In this document: positions 6,853 to 21,568 of the stretch, piece by piece
How positions within the stretch are numbered: the first letter of the stretch is position 1
Layout of the letters: every line of letters starts with the position of its first letter
DNA from: Hippopus hippopus
Taxonomy: Eukaryota; Mollusca; Bivalvia; Cardiida; Cardiidae
DNA: 64,000 nucleotides
Assembly: GCA_946811185.2 (NCBI GenBank)
Contig: OX328104.1
Location: forward strand, 47,848,505-47,912,504
Reading direction: 5' to 3'
Translations under genes and position numbers: made by a program
The notes under the pieces: generated by a model
Seen by the model: the letters and a program-made list of their open reading frames with translations, nothing else
Told to the model about the DNA's origin: nothing
Databases searched by the model: none

Positions 6853-9251
6853 ACTGTACATTGATACTTTAAATATGCTAAGATGATCAATGTACAGTGT
6901 AGAAACCCCAGAAAATAAGAAAATAATGTCACAAGTGGCTAAAAAAGACTGAAAACTCTTTCAGTAGCAACTGCTTCCTATTGCATAAATCAAAACAAAG
7001 GGAACTAAATTTTAATTTTTTTTTTAATCTCTTTTTACCGTAACAAGAAACCCAGTTACGTTGACGACCGTCTCATACGTGCCAGTTACGCACCCGCAAA
7101 AACACGAAAAATCGACTTACGGCACATTCCATAGCAGACGACACCTGTTGCTTAAGTCAAATATAGGGAAATTTTTTTGTTCTTTTTCTCATACTAGGGC
7201 CATTTTATTGGCATTGATACTTTGAATATGCTAAGACGATCAATGTACAGTGTAGAAACCCCAGAAGATAATGTCACAAGTGGCTAAAAAAGACTGAAAA
7301 CTCTTTCAGTAGCAACTGATTTCTATTGCATAAATCAAACAAAGGGAACTAAATTTTTATTTTTTTTTTTTTTAAATCTCTTTTTATACAATGACGAGAA
7401 ATCCAGTTGTGTTGACTACCGTCTCATACGTGCCAGTTACGCGCCCGCGAAAACATGAAAAATCGACTTACGGCACATTCCATTGCAGACGACACCTGTT
7501 GCTTAAGTCAAATATAGGGATTTTTTTTTTTTTCTTTTTCTCTTACTAGGGCCATTGAAATGGCATTGATACTTTGAATATGCTAAGATGATCAATGTAC
7601 AGTGTAGAAATCCCAGGAAATAGTGTCACAAGTGGCTTAAAAAACTGAAAACTCTTTCAGTAGCAACTGCTTTCTATTGCATAAATCAAACAAAGGGAAC
7701 TAAATTTTTATTTTTTTTTAAATCTCTTTTTGTACAATGCCAAGAAATCCAGTTGCGTTGACTACCATCTCATACGTGCCAGTTACGCGCCCGCAAAAAC
7801 ATGAAAAATCGACTTACGGCACATTTCATTGCAGATGACACCTGTTGCTTAAGTCAAATATAGGGATTTTTTTTTGTTCTTTTTCTCTTACTAGGGCCAT
7901 TTTATTGGCATTGATACTTTGAATATGCTAAGATGATCAATGTACGGTGTAGAAATCCCAGGAAATAGTGTCACAAGTGGCTTAAAAAACTGAAAACTCT
8001 TTCAGTAGCAACTGATTTCTATTGCATAAATCAAACAAAGGGAACTAAATTTTCATTTTTTTTAAATCTCTTTTTATACCGTGACAAGAAATCCAGTTGC
8101 GTTGACTACTGTCTCATACGTGCCAGTTATGCGCCCGCGAAAACATGAAAAATTGACTTACGGCATATTCCATTGCAGACGACACCTGTTGCTTTAGTCA
8201 AATATAGGGAAATTTTTTTTTTTTCATTTTCTCTTACTAGGGCCATTGAATTGGTTACAATGACTATCGCACCCATACGTGACCGTTACGTGCTGTGCAT
8301 AAAATCATTAAATCAACTTGGACACTTTTGGAGGCAACTGATACCTGTTGCACAAATCAAAGAAAGGTAAACCAAATTCGTTTTCTTACCAGGGTCACGA
8401 AAAACATTGAACCACTTTTGGTGACCATGTGAGTCATGAGTCGATTTTATGTTTAACCGCTGCGCAAAAACATTGATTCAGAAGCAACCGGTTGCTGTGG
8501 CATAAACTTTTTCCAATAAGAAATCTTGTTCTTGTTTGAAGAATTTAGAAATAGGCCAATGAAATACAATAAGATGTAAGAATGACTAATAATAAAAATA
8601 GGTAAAATAGATAAAATGGCAAAGTTGGGGATTCAACCTCTGACCATCAGGACCCAGAAAAGGTCTTGGTGCAGGGGTCAAACCCTCTTTGCCAATCAAT
8701 ACGCTGAAATGACCCGAAGATTTAACATAGATATACAGAGATTTCCCCCCCCCCTTCCAATCAGCCAATCAAATCTCAGGCCTCTCTTAAATTATCCAAT
8801 CACAGAAGCTTTTAGAAAATCAAAATGGCGTCCAATCAGCCAATCAAATCTCATCCCTCTCTTCAAATTATCCAATCAGAAAAGCTTTGAGAAATTCAAT
8901 ATTGCGCCCAATCAGCCAATCAAATTGCAGACACACCCCCAGAATCATCCAATCAGAAAGCTTTGAGCCATTTGAAATGGCGCCCGAAAATATCGATAGA
9001 AAACAGTGAACAAGAATCGGCATAAAAGTGGATTTTAAGTCTTCTTTGAAGGCTGTTATGCAGTCCTTGGCAAACTGCCAGGCATGCACCCTCCACATAT
9101 GCCAGATTTCACTGAAAATGGGCGAAAATTTAAGAAAACAGGGTGACAGAAGACCTTGTTTTGGTGCCTTCTAGCACCTTGCAAGAGTGACTTCCCCTGA
9201 TCCCTTGATCCCCTGATTCGATTTGCTTTTCTAATTCAGGCCAACAGCCAT
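6853..9251 (+). repeat. Unit H3 (2399 bp)
   Basis: Standard layout; CCAAT block at 8757-8983; 10-C tract. The end of A3 reads TTCATTTTCTCT near 8224 where other units have TTCGTTTTCTCT, another CpG loss. Otherwise nearly the same as H2. Confidence 0.96.
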
Positions 9252-11648
9252 ACTGTACATTGATACTTTAAATATGCTAAGATGATCAATGTACAGTGTA
9301 GAAACCCCAGAAAATAAGAAAATAATGTCACAAGTGGCTAAAAAAGACTGAAAACTCTTTCAGTAGCAACTGCTTCCTATTGCATAAATCAAAACAAAGG
9401 GAACTAAATTTTAATTTTTTTTTTAATCTCTTTTTACCGTAACAAGAAACCCAGTTACGTTGACGACCGTCTCATACGTGCCAGTTACGCACCCGCAAAA
9501 ACACGAAAAATCGACTTACGGCACATTCCATAGCAGACGACACCTGTTGCTTAAGTCAAATATAGGGAATTTTTTTTGTTCTTTTTCTCTTACTAGGGCC
9601 ATTTTATTGGCATTGATACTTTGAATATGCTAAGACGATCAATGTACAGTGTAGAAACCCCAGAAGATAATGTCACAAGTGGCTAAAAAAGACTGAAAAC
9701 TCTTTCAGTAGCAACTGATTTCTATTGCATAGATCAAACAAAGGGAACTAAATTTTTATTTTTTTTTTTTTTAAATCTCTTTTTATACAATGACGAGAAA
9801 TCCAGTTGTGTTGACTACCGTCTCATACGTGCCAGTTACGCGCCCGCGAAAAATGAAAAATCGACTTACGGCACATTCCATTGCAGACGACACCTGTTGC
9901 TTAAGTCAAATATAGGGATTTTTTTTTTTTTTCTTTTTCTCTTACTAGGGCCATTGAAATGGCATTGATACTTTGAATATGCTAAGATGATCAATGTACA
10001 GTGTAGAAATCCCAGGAAATAGTGTCACAAGTGGCTTAAAAAACTGAAAACTCTTTCAGTAGCAACTGCTTTCTATTGCATAAATCAAACAAAGGGAACT
10101 AAATTTTTATTTTTGTTTAAATCTCTTTTTGTACAATGCCAAGAAATCCAGTTGCGTTGACTACCATCTCATACGTGCCAGTTACGCGCCCGCAAAAACA
10201 TGAAAAATCGACTTACGGCACATTTCATTGCAGACGACACCTGTTGCTTAAGTCAAATATAGGGATTTTTTTTTGTTCTTTTTCTCTTACTAGGGCCATT
10301 TTATTGGCATTGATACTTTGAATATGCTAAGATGATCAATGTACGGTGTAGAAATCCCAGGAAATAGTGTCACAAGTGGCTTAAAAAACTGAAAACTCTT
10401 TCAGTAGCAACTGATTTCTATTGCATAAATCAAACAAAGGGAACTAAATTTTCATTTTTTTTAAATCTCTTTTTATACCGTGACAAGAAATCCAGTTGCG
10501 TTGACTACTGTCTCATACGTGCCAGTTATGCGCCCGCGAAAACATGAAAAATTGACTTACGGCATATTCCATTGCAGACGACACCTGTTGCTTTAGTCAA
10601 ATATAGGGAAATTTTTTTTTTTTCGTTTTCTCTTACTAGGGCCATTGAATTGGTTACAATGACTATCGCACCCATACGTGACCGTTACGTGCTGTGCATA
10701 AAATCATTAAATCAACTTGGACACTTTTGGAGGCAACTGATACCTGTTGCACAAATCAAAGAAAGGTAAACCAAATTCGTTTTCTTACCAGGGTCACGAA
10801 AAACATTGAACCACTTTTGGTGACCATGTGAGTCATGAGTCGATTTTATGTTTAACCGCTGCGCAAAAACATTGATTCAGAAGCAACCGGTTGCTGTGGC
10901 ATAAACTTTTTCCAATAAGAAATCTTGTTCTTGTTTGAAGAATTTAGAAATAGGCCAATGAAATACAATAAGATGTAAGAATGACTAATAATAAAAATAG
11001 GTAAAATAGATAAAATGGCAAAGTTGGGGATTCAACCTCTGACCATCAGGACCCAGAAAAGGTCTTGGTGCAGGGGTCAAACCCTCTTTGCCAATCAATA
11101 CGCTGAAATGACCCGAAGATTTAACATAGATATACAGAGATTTCCCCCCCCTTCCAATCAGCCAATCAAATCTCAGGCCTCTCTTAAATTATCCAATCAC
11201 AGAAGCTTTTAGAAAATCAAAATGGCGTCCAATCAGCCAATCAAATCTCATCCCTCTCTTCAAATTATCCAATCAGAAAAGCTTTGAGAAATTCAATATT
11301 GCGCCCAATCAGCCAATCAAATTGCAGACACACCCCCAGAATCATCCAATCAGAAAGCTTTGAGCCATTTGAAATGGCGCCCGAAAATATCGATAGAAAA
11401 CAGTGAACAAGAATCGGCATAAAACTGGATTTTAAGTCTTCTTTGAAGGCTGTTATGCAGTCCTTGGCAAACTGCCAGGCATGCACCCTCCACATATGCC
11501 AGATTTCACTGAAAATGGGCGAAAATTTAAGAAAACAGGGTGACAGAAGACCTTGTTTTGGTGCCTTCTAGCACCTTGCAAGAGTGACTTCCCCTGATCC
11601 CTTGATCCCCTGATTCGATTTGCTTTTCTAATTCAGGCCAACAGCCAT
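9252..11648 (+). repeat. Unit H4 (2397 bp)
   Basis: Standard layout; CCAAT block at 11154-11380; 8-C tract. A1 has a 3 bp loss giving CGCGAAAAATGAAA (near 9846). A2 has TTTTTGTTTAAATC in its T-tract (near 10113). The tail has AAAACTGG where earlier units have AAAAGTGG (near 11422). These markers continue into H5, H6 and H8, defining one lineage of units. Confidence 0.96.
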
Positions 11649-14043
11649 ACTGTACATTGATACTTTAAATATGCTAAGATGATCAATGTACAGTGTAGAA
11701 ACCCCAGAAAATAAGAAAATAATGTCACAAGTGGCTAAAAAAGACTGAAAACTCTTTCAGTAGCAACTGCTTCCTATTGCATAAATCAAAACAAAGGGAA
11801 CTAAATTTTAATTTTTTTTTTAATCTCTTTTCACCGTAACAAGAAACCCAGTTACTTTGACGACCGTCTCATACGTGCCAGTTACGCACCCGCAAAAACA
11901 CGAAAAATCGACTTACGGCACATTCCATAGCAGACGACACCTGTTGCTTAAGTCAAATATAGGGAATTTTTTTTGTTCTTTTTCTCATACTAGGGCCATT
12001 TTATTGGCATTGATACTTTGAATATGCTAAGACGATCAATGTACAGTGTAGAAACCCCAGAAGATAATGTCACAAGTGGCTAAAAAAGACTGAAAACTCT
12101 TTCAGTAGCAACTGATTTCTATTGCATAAATCAAACAAAGAGAACTAAATTTTTATTTTTTTTTTTTTTAAATCTCTTTTTATACAATGACGAGAAATCC
12201 AGTTGTGTTGACTACCGTCTCATACGTGCCAGTTACGCGCCCGCGAAAAATGAAAAATCGACTTACGGCACATTCCATTGCAGACGACACCTGTTGCTTA
12301 AGTCAAATATAGGGATTTTTTTTTTTTCTTTTTCTCTTACTAGGGCCATTGAAATGGCATTGATACTTTGAATATGCTAAGATGATCAATGTACAGTGTA
12401 GAAATCCCAGGAAATAGTGTCACAAGTGGCTTAAAAAACTGAAAACTCTTTCAGTAGCAACTGCTTTCTATTGCATAAATCAAACAAAGGGAACTAAATT
12501 TTTATTTTTGTTTAAATCTCTTTTTGTACAATGCCAAGAAATCCAGTTGCGTTGACTACCATCTCATACGTGCCAGTTACGCGCCCGCAAAAACATGAAA
12601 AATCGACTTACGGCACATTTCATTGCAGACGACACCTGTTGCTTAAGTCAAATATAGGGATTTTTTTTTGTTCTTTTTCTCTTACTAGGGCCATTTTATT
12701 GGCATTGATACTTTGAATATGCTAAGATGATCAATGTACGGTGTAGAAATCCCAGGAAATAGTGTCACAAGTGGCTTAAAAAACTGAAAACTCTTTCAGT
12801 AGCAACTGATTTCTATTGCATAAATCAAACAAAGGGAACTAAATTTTCATTTTTTTTAAATCTCTTTTTATACCGTGACAAGAAATCCAGTTGCGTTGAC
12901 TACTGTCTCATACGTGCCAGTTATGCGCCCGCGAAAACATGAAAAATTGACTTACGGCATATTCCATTGCAGACGACACCTGTTGCTTTAGTCAAATATA
13001 GGGAAATTTTTTTTTTTTCGTTTTCTCTTACTAGGGCCATTGAATTGGTTACAATGACTATCGCACCCATACGTGACCGTTACGTGCTGTGCATAAAATC
13101 ATTAAATCAACTTGGACACTTTTGGAGGCAACTGATACCTGTTGCACAAATCAAAGAAAGGTAAACCAAATTCGTTTTCTTACCAGGGTCACGAAAAACA
13201 TTGAACCACTTTTGGTGACCATGTGAGTCATGAGTCGATTTTATGTTTAACCGCTGCGCAAAAACATTGATTCAGAAGCAACCGGTTGCTGTGGCATAAA
13301 CTTTTTCCAATAAGAAATCTTGTTCTTGTTTGAAGAATTTAGAAATAGGCCAATGAAATACAATAAGATGTAAGAATGACTAATAATAAAAATAGGTAAA
13401 ATAGATAAAATGGCAAAGTTGGGGATTCAACCTCTGACCATCAGGACCCAGAAAAGGTCTTGGTGCAGGGGTCAAACCCTCTTTGCCAATCAATACGCTG
13501 AAATGACCCGAAGATTTAACATAGATATACAGAGATTTCCCCCCCCTTCCAATCAGCCAATCAAATCTCAGGCCTCTCTTAAATTATCCAATCACAGAAG
13601 CTTTTAGAAAATCAAAATGGCGTCCAATCAGCCAATCAAATCTCATCCCTCTCTTCAAATTATCCAATCAGAAAAGCTTTGAGAAATTCAATATTGCGCC
13701 CAATCAGCCAATCAAATTGCAGACACACCCCCAGAATCATCCAATCAGAAAGCTTTGAGCCATTTGAAATGGCGCCCGAAAATATCGATAGAAAACAGTG
13801 AACAAGAATCGGCATAAAACTGGATTTTAAGTCTTCTTTGAAGGCTGTTATGCAGTCCTTGGCAAACTGCCAGGCATGCACCCTCCACATATGCCAGATT
13901 TCACTGAAAATGGGCGAAAATTTAAGAAAACAGGGTGACAGAAGACCTTGTTTTGGTGCCTTCTAGCACCTTGCAAGAGTGACTTCCCCTGATCCCTTGA
14001 TCCCCTGATTCGATTTGCTTTTCTAATTCAGGCCAACAGCCAT
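11649..14043 (+). repeat. Unit H5 (2395 bp)
   Basis: Standard layout; CCAAT block at 13549-13775; 8-C tract. A0 carries CTTTTCACCG and TTACTTTGACG; A1 carries AAAGAGAAC and the 3 bp loss seen in H4. H5 and H6 look almost identical along their length, indicating very recent duplication. Confidence 0.96.
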
Positions 14044-16439
14044 ACTGTACATTGATACTTTAAATATGCTAAGATGATCAATGTACAGTGTAGAAACCCC
14101 AGAAAATAAGAAAATAATGTCACAAGTGGCTAAAAAAGACTGAAAACTCTTTCAGTAGCAACTGCTTCCTATTGCATAAATCAAAACAAAGGGAACTAAA
14201 TTTTAATTTTTTTTTTAATCTCTTTTCACCGTAACAAGAAACCCAGTTACTTTGACGACCGTCTCATACGTGCCAGTTACGCACCCGCAAAAACACGAAA
14301 AATCGACTTACGGCACATTCCATAGCAGACGACACCTGTTGCTTAAGTCAAATATAGGGAATTTTTTTTGTTCTTTTTCTCATACTAGGGCCATTTTATT
14401 GGCATTGATACTTTGAATATGCTAAGACGATCAATGTACAGTGTAGAAACCCCAGAAGATAATGTCACAAGTGGCTAAAAAAGACTGAAAACTCTTTCAG
14501 TAGCAACTGATTTCTATTGCATAAATCAAACAAAGAGAACTAAATTTTTATTTTTTTTTTTTTTAAATCTCTTTTTATACAATGACGAGAAATCCAGTTG
14601 TGTTGACTACCGTCTCATACGTGCCAGTTACGCGCCCGCGAAAAATGAAAAATCGACTTACGGCACATTCCATTGCAGACGACACCTGTTGCTTAAGTCA
14701 AATATAGGGATTTTTTTTTTTTCTTTTTCTCTTACTAGGGCCATTGAAATGGCATTGATACTTTGAATATGCTAAGATGATCAATGTACAGTGTAGAAAT
14801 CCCAGGAAATAGTGTCACAAGTGGCTTAAAAAACTGAAAACTCTTTCAGTAGCAACTGCTTTCTATTGCATAAATCAAACAAAGGGAACTAAATTTTTAT
14901 TTTTGTTTAAATCTCTTTTTGTACAATGCCAAGAAATCCAGTTGCGTTGACTACCATCTCATACGTGCCAGTTACGCGCCCGCAAAAACATGAAAAATCG
15001 ACTTACGGCACATTTCATTGCAGACGACACCTGTTGCTTAAGTCAAATATAGGGATTTTTTTTTGTTCTTTTTCTCTTACTAGGGCCATTTTATTGGCAT
15101 TGATACTTTGAATATGCTAAGATGATCAATGTACGGTGTAGAAATCCCAGGAAATAGTGTCACAAGTGGCTTAAAAAACTGAAAACTCTTTCAGTAGCAA
15201 CTGATTTCTATTGCATAAATCAAACAAAGGGAACTAAATTTTCATTTTTTTTAAATCTCTTTTTATACCGTGACAAGAAATCCAGTTGCGTTGACTACTG
15301 TCTCATACGTGCCAGTTATGCGCCCGCGAAAACATGAAAAATTGACTTACGGCATATTCCATTGCAGACGACACCTGTTGCTTTAGTCAAATATAGGGAA
15401 ATTTTTTTTTTTTCGTTTTCTCTTACTAGGGCCATTGAATTGGTTACAATGACTATCGCACCCATACGTGACCGTTACGTGCTGTGCATAAAATCATTAA
15501 ATCAACTTGGACACTTTTGGAGGCAACTGATACCTGTTGCACAAATCAAAGAAAGGTAAACCAAATTCGTTTTCTTACCAGGGTCACGAAAAACATTGAA
15601 CCACTTTTGGTGACCATGTGAGTCATGAGTCGATTTTATGTTTAACCGCTGCGCAAAAACATTGATTCAGAAGCAACCGGTTGCTGTGGCATAAACTTTT
15701 TCCAATAAGAAATCTTGTTCTTGTTTGAAGAATTTAGAAATAGGCCAATGAAATACAATAAGATGTAAGAATGACTAATAATAAAAATAGGTAAAATAGA
15801 TAAAATGGCAAAGTTGGGGATTCAACCTCTGACCATCAGGACCCAGAAAAGGTCTTGGTGCAGGGGTCAAACCCTCTTTGCCAATCAATACGCTGAAATG
15901 ACCCGAAGATTTAACATAGATATACAGAGATTTCCCCCCCCCTTCCAATCAGCCAATCAAATCTCAGGCCTCTCTTAAATTATCCAATCACAGAAGCTTT
16001 TAGAAAATCAAAATGGCGTCCAATCAGCCAATCAAATCTCATCCCTCTCTTCAAATTATCCAATCAGAAAAGCTTTGAGAAATTCAATATTGCGCCCAAT
16101 CAGCCAATCAAATTGCAGACACACCCCCAGAATCATCCAATCAGAAAGCTTTGAGCCATTTGAAATGGCGCCCGAAAATATCGATAGAAAACAGTGAACA
16201 AGAATCGGCATAAAACTGGATTTTAAGTCTTCTTTGAAGGCTGTTATGCAGTCCTTGGCAAACTGCCAGGCATGCACCCTCCACATGTGCCAGATTTCAC
16301 TGAAAATGGGCGAAAATTTAAGAAAACAGGGTGACAGAAGACCTTGTTTTGGTGCCTTCTAGCACCTTGCAAGAGTGACTTCCCCTGATCCCTTGATCCC
16401 CTGATTCGATTTGCTTTTCTAATTCAGGCCAACAGCCAT
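14044..16439 (+). repeat. Unit H6 (2396 bp)
   Basis: Standard layout; CCAAT block at 15945-16171; 9-C tract. It carries the same A0 and A1 markers as H5, but its tail has CACATGTGCC (near 16284) where most units have CACATATGCC. That tail variant recurs only in H8 and H12. Confidence 0.96.
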
Positions 16440-19170
16440 ACTGTACATTGATACTTTAAATATGCTAAGACGATCAATGTACAATGTAGAAACCCCAGAA
16501 GATAATGTCACAAGTGGCTAAAAAAGACTGAAAACTCTTTCAGTAGCAACTGCTTCCTATTGCATAAATCAAAACAAAGGGAACTAAATTTTAATTTTTT
16601 TTTTAATCTCTTTTTACCGTAACAAGAAACCCAGTTACGTTGACGACCGTCTCATACGTGCCAGTTACGCACCCGCAAAAACACGAAAAATTGACTTACG
16701 GCACATTCCATAGCAGACGACACCTGTTGCTTAAGTCAAATATAGGGAATTTTTTTTGTTCTTTTTCTCTTACTAGGGCCATTTTATTGGCATTGATACT
16801 TTGAATATGCTAAGACGATCAATGTACAGTGTAGAAACCCCAGAAGATAATGTCACAAGTGGCTAAAAAAGACTGAAAACTCTTTCAGTAGCAACTGATT
16901 TCTATTGCATAAATCAAACAAAGGGAACTAAATTTTTATTTATTTTTTTTTAAATCTCTTTTTATACAATGACGAGAAATCCAGTTGTGTTGACTACCGT
17001 CTCATACGTGCCAGTTACGCTCCCGCGAAAACATGAAAAATCGACTTACGGCACATTCCATTGCAGACGACACCTGTTGCTTAAGTCAAATATAGGGATT
17101 TTTTTTGTTCTTTTTCTCTTACTAGGGCCATTGAAATGGCATTGATACTTTGAATATGCTAAGATGATCAATGTACAGTGTAGAAATCCCAGGAAATAGT
17201 GTCACAAGTGGCTTAAAAAACTGAAAACTCTTTCAGTAGCAACTGATTTCTATTGCATAAATCAAACAAAGGGAACTAAATTTTTATTTTTTTTAAAATC
17301 TCTTTTTGTACAATGCCAAGAAATCCAGTTGCGTTGACTACCATCTCATACGTGCCAGTTACGCGCCCGCAAAAACATGAAAAATCGACTTACGGCACAT
17401 TTCATTGCAGACGATACCTGTTGCTTAAGTCAAATATAGGGATTTTTTTTTGTTCTTTTTCTCTTACTAGGGCCATTGAAATGGCATTGATACTTTGAAT
17501 ATGCTAAGATGATCAATGTACAGTGTAGAAATCCCAGGAAATAGTGTCACAAGTGGCTTAAAAAACTGAAAACTCTTTCAGTAGCAACTGCTTTCTATTG
17601 CATAAATCAAACAAAGGGAACTAAATTTTTATTTTTGTTTAAATCTCTTTTTGTACAATGCCAAGAAATCCAGTTGCGTTGACTACCATCTCATACGTGC
17701 CAGTTACGCGCCCGCAAAAACATGAAAAATCGACTTACGGCACATTTCATTGCAGACGACACCTGTTGCTTAAGTCAAATATAGGGATTTTTTTTTGTTC
17801 TTTTTCTCTTACTAGGGCCATTTTATTGGCATTGATACTTTGAATATGCTAAGATGATCAATGTACGGTGTAGAAATCCCAGGAAATAGTGTCACAAGTG
17901 GCTTAAAAAACTGAAAACTCTTTCAGTAGCAACTGATTTCTATTGCATAAATCAAACAAAGGGAACTAAATTTTCATTTTTTTTAAATCTCTTTTTATAC
18001 CGTGACAAGAAATCCAGTTGCGTTGACTACTGTCTCATACGTGCCAGTTATGCGCCCGCGAAAACATGAAAAATTGACTTACGGCATATTCCATTGCAGA
18101 CGACACCTGTTGCTTTAGTCAAATATAGGGAAATTTTTTTTTTTTCGTTTTCTCTTACTAGGGCCATTGAATTGGTTACAATGACTATCGCACCCATACG
18201 TGACCGTTACGTGCTGTGCATAAAATCATTAAATCAACTTGGACACTTTTGGAGGCAACTGATACCTGTTGCACAAATCAAAGAAAGGTAAACCAAATTC
18301 GTTTTCTTACCAGGGTCACGAAAAACATTGAACCACTTTTGGTGACCATGTGAGTCATGAGTCGATTTTATGTTTAACCGCTGCGCAAAAACATTGATTC
18401 AGAAGCAACCGGTTGCTGTGGCATAAACTTTTTCCAATAAGAAATCTTGTTCTTGTTTGAAGAATTTAGAAATAGGCCAATGAAATACAATAAGATGTAA
18501 GAATGACTAATAATAAAAATAGGTAAAATAGATAAAATGGCAAAGTTGGGGATTCAACCTCTGACCATCAGGACCCAGAAAAGGTCTTGGTGCAGGGGTC
18601 AAACCCTCTTTGCCAATCAATACGCTGAAATGACCCGAAGATTTAACATAGATATACAGAGATTTCCCCCCCCTTCCAATCAGCCAATCAAATCTCAGGC
18701 CTCTCTTAAATTATCCAATCACAGAAGCTTTTAGAAAATCAAAATGGCGTCCAATCAGCCAATCAAATCTCATCCCTCTCTTCAAATTATCCAATCAGAA
18801 AAGCTTTGAGAAATTCAATATTGCGCCCAATCAGCCAATCAAATTGCAGACACACCCCCAGAATCATCCAATCAGAAAGCTTTGAGCCATTTGAAATGGC
18901 GCCCGAAAATATCGATAGAAAACAGTGAACAAGAATCGGCATAAAACTGGATTTTAAGTCTTCTTTGAAGGCTGTTATGCAGTCCTTGGCAAACTGCCAG
19001 GCATGCACCCTCCACATATGCCAGATTTCACTGAAAATGGGCGAAAATTTAAGAAAACAGGGTGACAGAAGACCTTGTTTTGGTGCCTTCTAGCACCTTG
19101 CAAGAGTGACTTCCCCTGATCCCTTGATCCCCTGATTCGATTTGCTTTTCTAATTCAGGCCAACAGCCAT
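16440..19170 (+). repeat. Unit H7 (2731 bp), five A subrepeats
   Basis: The order is A0-A1 (16771-17119)-A2a (17120-17464)-A2b (17465-17809)-A3 (17810-18155), so A2 is present twice. Its left part carries H9-type markers: GACGATCAATGTACAATG in A0, CGCTCCCGCG in A1, TTTTAAAATC and CGATACCTG in A2a. Its right part carries H4/H5-type markers: TTTTTGTTTAAATC in A2b and AAAACTGG in the tail. It therefore looks like a one-subrepeat out-of-register crossover between two unit lineages. CCAAT block at 18676-18902; 8-C tract. Confidence 0.95.
17120..17809 (+). repeat. Duplicated A2 pair in H7
   Basis: Two 345 bp A2 copies lie in tandem (17120-17464 and 17465-17809). They are not a simple copy of each other: the first has CTGATTTC, TTTTAAAATC and CGATACC; the second has CTGCTTTC, TTTGTTTAAATC and CGACACC. 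This supports exchange between different units over local slippage. The exchange must lie near the A2a/A2b border. Confidence 0.9.
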
Positions 19171-21568
19171 ACTGTACATTGATACTTTAAATATGCTAAG
19201 ATGATCAATGTACAGTGTAGAAACCCCAGAAAATAAGAAAATAATGTCACAAGTGGCTAAAAAAGACTGAAAACTCTTTCAGTAGCAACTGCTTCCTATT
19301 GCATAAATCAAAACAAAGGGAACTAAATTTTAATTTTTTTTTTAATCTCTTTTCACCGTAACAAGAAACCCAGTTACTTTGACGACCGTCTCATACGTGC
19401 CAGTTACGCACCCGCAAAAACACGAAAAATCGACTTACGGCACATTCCATAGCAGACGACACCTGTTGCTTAAGTCAAATATAGGGAATTTTTTTTGTTC
19501 TTTTTCTCATACTAGGGCCATTTTATTGGCATTGATACTTTGAATATGCTAAGACGATCAATGTACAGTGTAGAAACCCCAGAAGATAATGTCACAAGTG
19601 GCTAAAAAAGACTGAAAACTCTTTCAGTAGCAACTGATTTCTATTGCATAAATCAAACAAAGAGAACTAAATTTTTATTTTTTTTTTTTTTAAATCTCTT
19701 TTTATACAATGACGAGAAATCCAGTTGTGTTGACTACCGTCTCATACGTGCCAGTTACGCGCCCGCGAAAAATGAAAAATCGACTTACGGCACATTCCAT
19801 TGCAGACGACACCTGTTGCTTAAGTCAAATATAGGGATTTTTTTTTTTTTCTTTTTCTCTTACTAGGGCCATTGAAATGGCATTGATACTTTGAATATGC
19901 TAAGATGATCAATGTACAGTGTAGAAATCCCAGGAAATAGTGTCACAAGTGGCTTAAAAAACTGAAAACTCTTTCAGTAGCAACTGCTTTCTATTGCATA
20001 AATCAAACAAAGGGAACTAAATTTTTATTTTTGTTTAAATCTCTTTTTGTACAATGCCAAGAAATCCAGTTGCGTTGACTACCATCTCATACGTGCCAGT
20101 TACGCGCCCGCAAAAACATGAAAAATCGACTTACGGCACATTTCATTGCAGACGACACCTGTTGCTTAAGTCAAATATAGGGATTTTTTTTTGTTCTTTT
20201 TCTCTTACTAGGGCCATTTTATTGGCATTGATACTTTGAATATGCTAAGATGATCAATGTACGGTGTAGAAATCCCAGGAAATAGTGTCACAAGTGGCTT
20301 AAAAAACTGAAAACTCTTTCAGTAGCAACTGATTTCTATTGCATAAATCAAACAAAGGGAACTAAATTTTCATTTTTTTTAAATCTCTTTTTATACCGTG
20401 ACAAGAAATCCAGTTGCGTTGACTACTGTCTCATACGTGCCAGTTATGCGCCCGCGAAAACATGAAAAATTGACTTACGGCATATTCCATTGCAGACGAC
20501 ACCTGTTGCTTTAGTCAAATATAGGGAAATTTTTTTTTTTTCGTTTTCTCTTACTAGGGCCATTGAATTGGTTACAATGACTATCGCACCCATACGTGAC
20601 CGTTACGTGCTGTGCATAAAATCATTAAATCAACTTGGACACTTTTGGAGGCAACTGATACCTGTTGCACAAATCAAAGAAAGGTAAACCAAATTCGTTT
20701 TCTTACCAGGGTCACGAAAAACATTGAACCACTTTTGGTGACCATGTGAGTCATGAGTCGATTTTATGTTTAACCGCTGCGCAAAAACATTGATTCAGAA
20801 GCAACCGGTTGCTGTGGCATAAACTTTTTCCAATAAGAAATCTTGTTCTTGTTTGAAGAATTTAGAAATAGGCCAATGAAATACAATAAGATGTAAGAAT
20901 GACTAATAATAAAAATAGGTAAAATAGATAAAATGGCAAAGTTGGGGATTCAACCTCTGACCATCAGGACCCAGAAAAGGTCTTGGTGCAGGGGTCAAAC
21001 CCTCTTTGCCAATCAATACGCTGAAATGACCCGAAGATTTAACATAGATATACAGAGATTTCCCCCCCCCCTTCCAATCAGCCAATCAAATCTCAGGCCT
21101 CTCTTAAATTATCCAATCACAGAAGCTTTTAGAAAATCAAAATGGCGTCCAATCAGCCAATCAAATCTCATCCCTCTCTTCAAATTATCCAATCAGAAAA
21201 GCTTTGAGAAATTCAATATTGCGCCCAATCAGCCAATCAAATTGCAGACACACCCCCAGAATCATCCAATCAGAAAGCTTTGAGCCATTTGAAATGGCGC
21301 CCGAAAATATCGATAGAAAACAGTGAACAAGAATCGGCATAAAACTGGATTTTAAGTCTTCTTTGAAGGCTGTTATGCAGTCCTTGGCAAACTGCCAGGC
21401 ATGCACCCTCCACATGTGCCAGATTTCACTGAAAATGGGCGAAAATTTAAGAAAACAGGGTGACAGAAGACCTTGTTTTGGTGCCTTCTAGCACCTTGCA
21501 AGAGTGACTTCCCCTGATCCCTTGATCCCCTGATTCGATTTGCTTTTCTAATTCAGGCCAACAGCCAT
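19171..21568 (+). repeat. Unit H8 (2398 bp)
   Basis: Standard layout; CCAAT block at 21074-21300; 10-C tract. It shares the A0, A1, A2 and tail markers of H6, including CACATGTGCC near 21413. H8 plus H9 appears to be a copy of H6 plus the left part of H7. Confidence 0.96.

Noticed and set aside
8586..8768. 60-codon minus-strand frame starting MADWKGGGK
   Set aside because: It is the reverse of the poly-C and foldback region and appears only in 10-C units.
8616..8966. 115-116-codon plus-strand frame through the foldback, poly-C and CCAAT repeats
   Set aside because: It exists only where the poly-C tract has 7 or 10 bases, is replaced by a shorter frame at 8 or 11, and is lost at 9. The protein would be a translation of the CCAAT repeats (NQPIK and SNQKS words).
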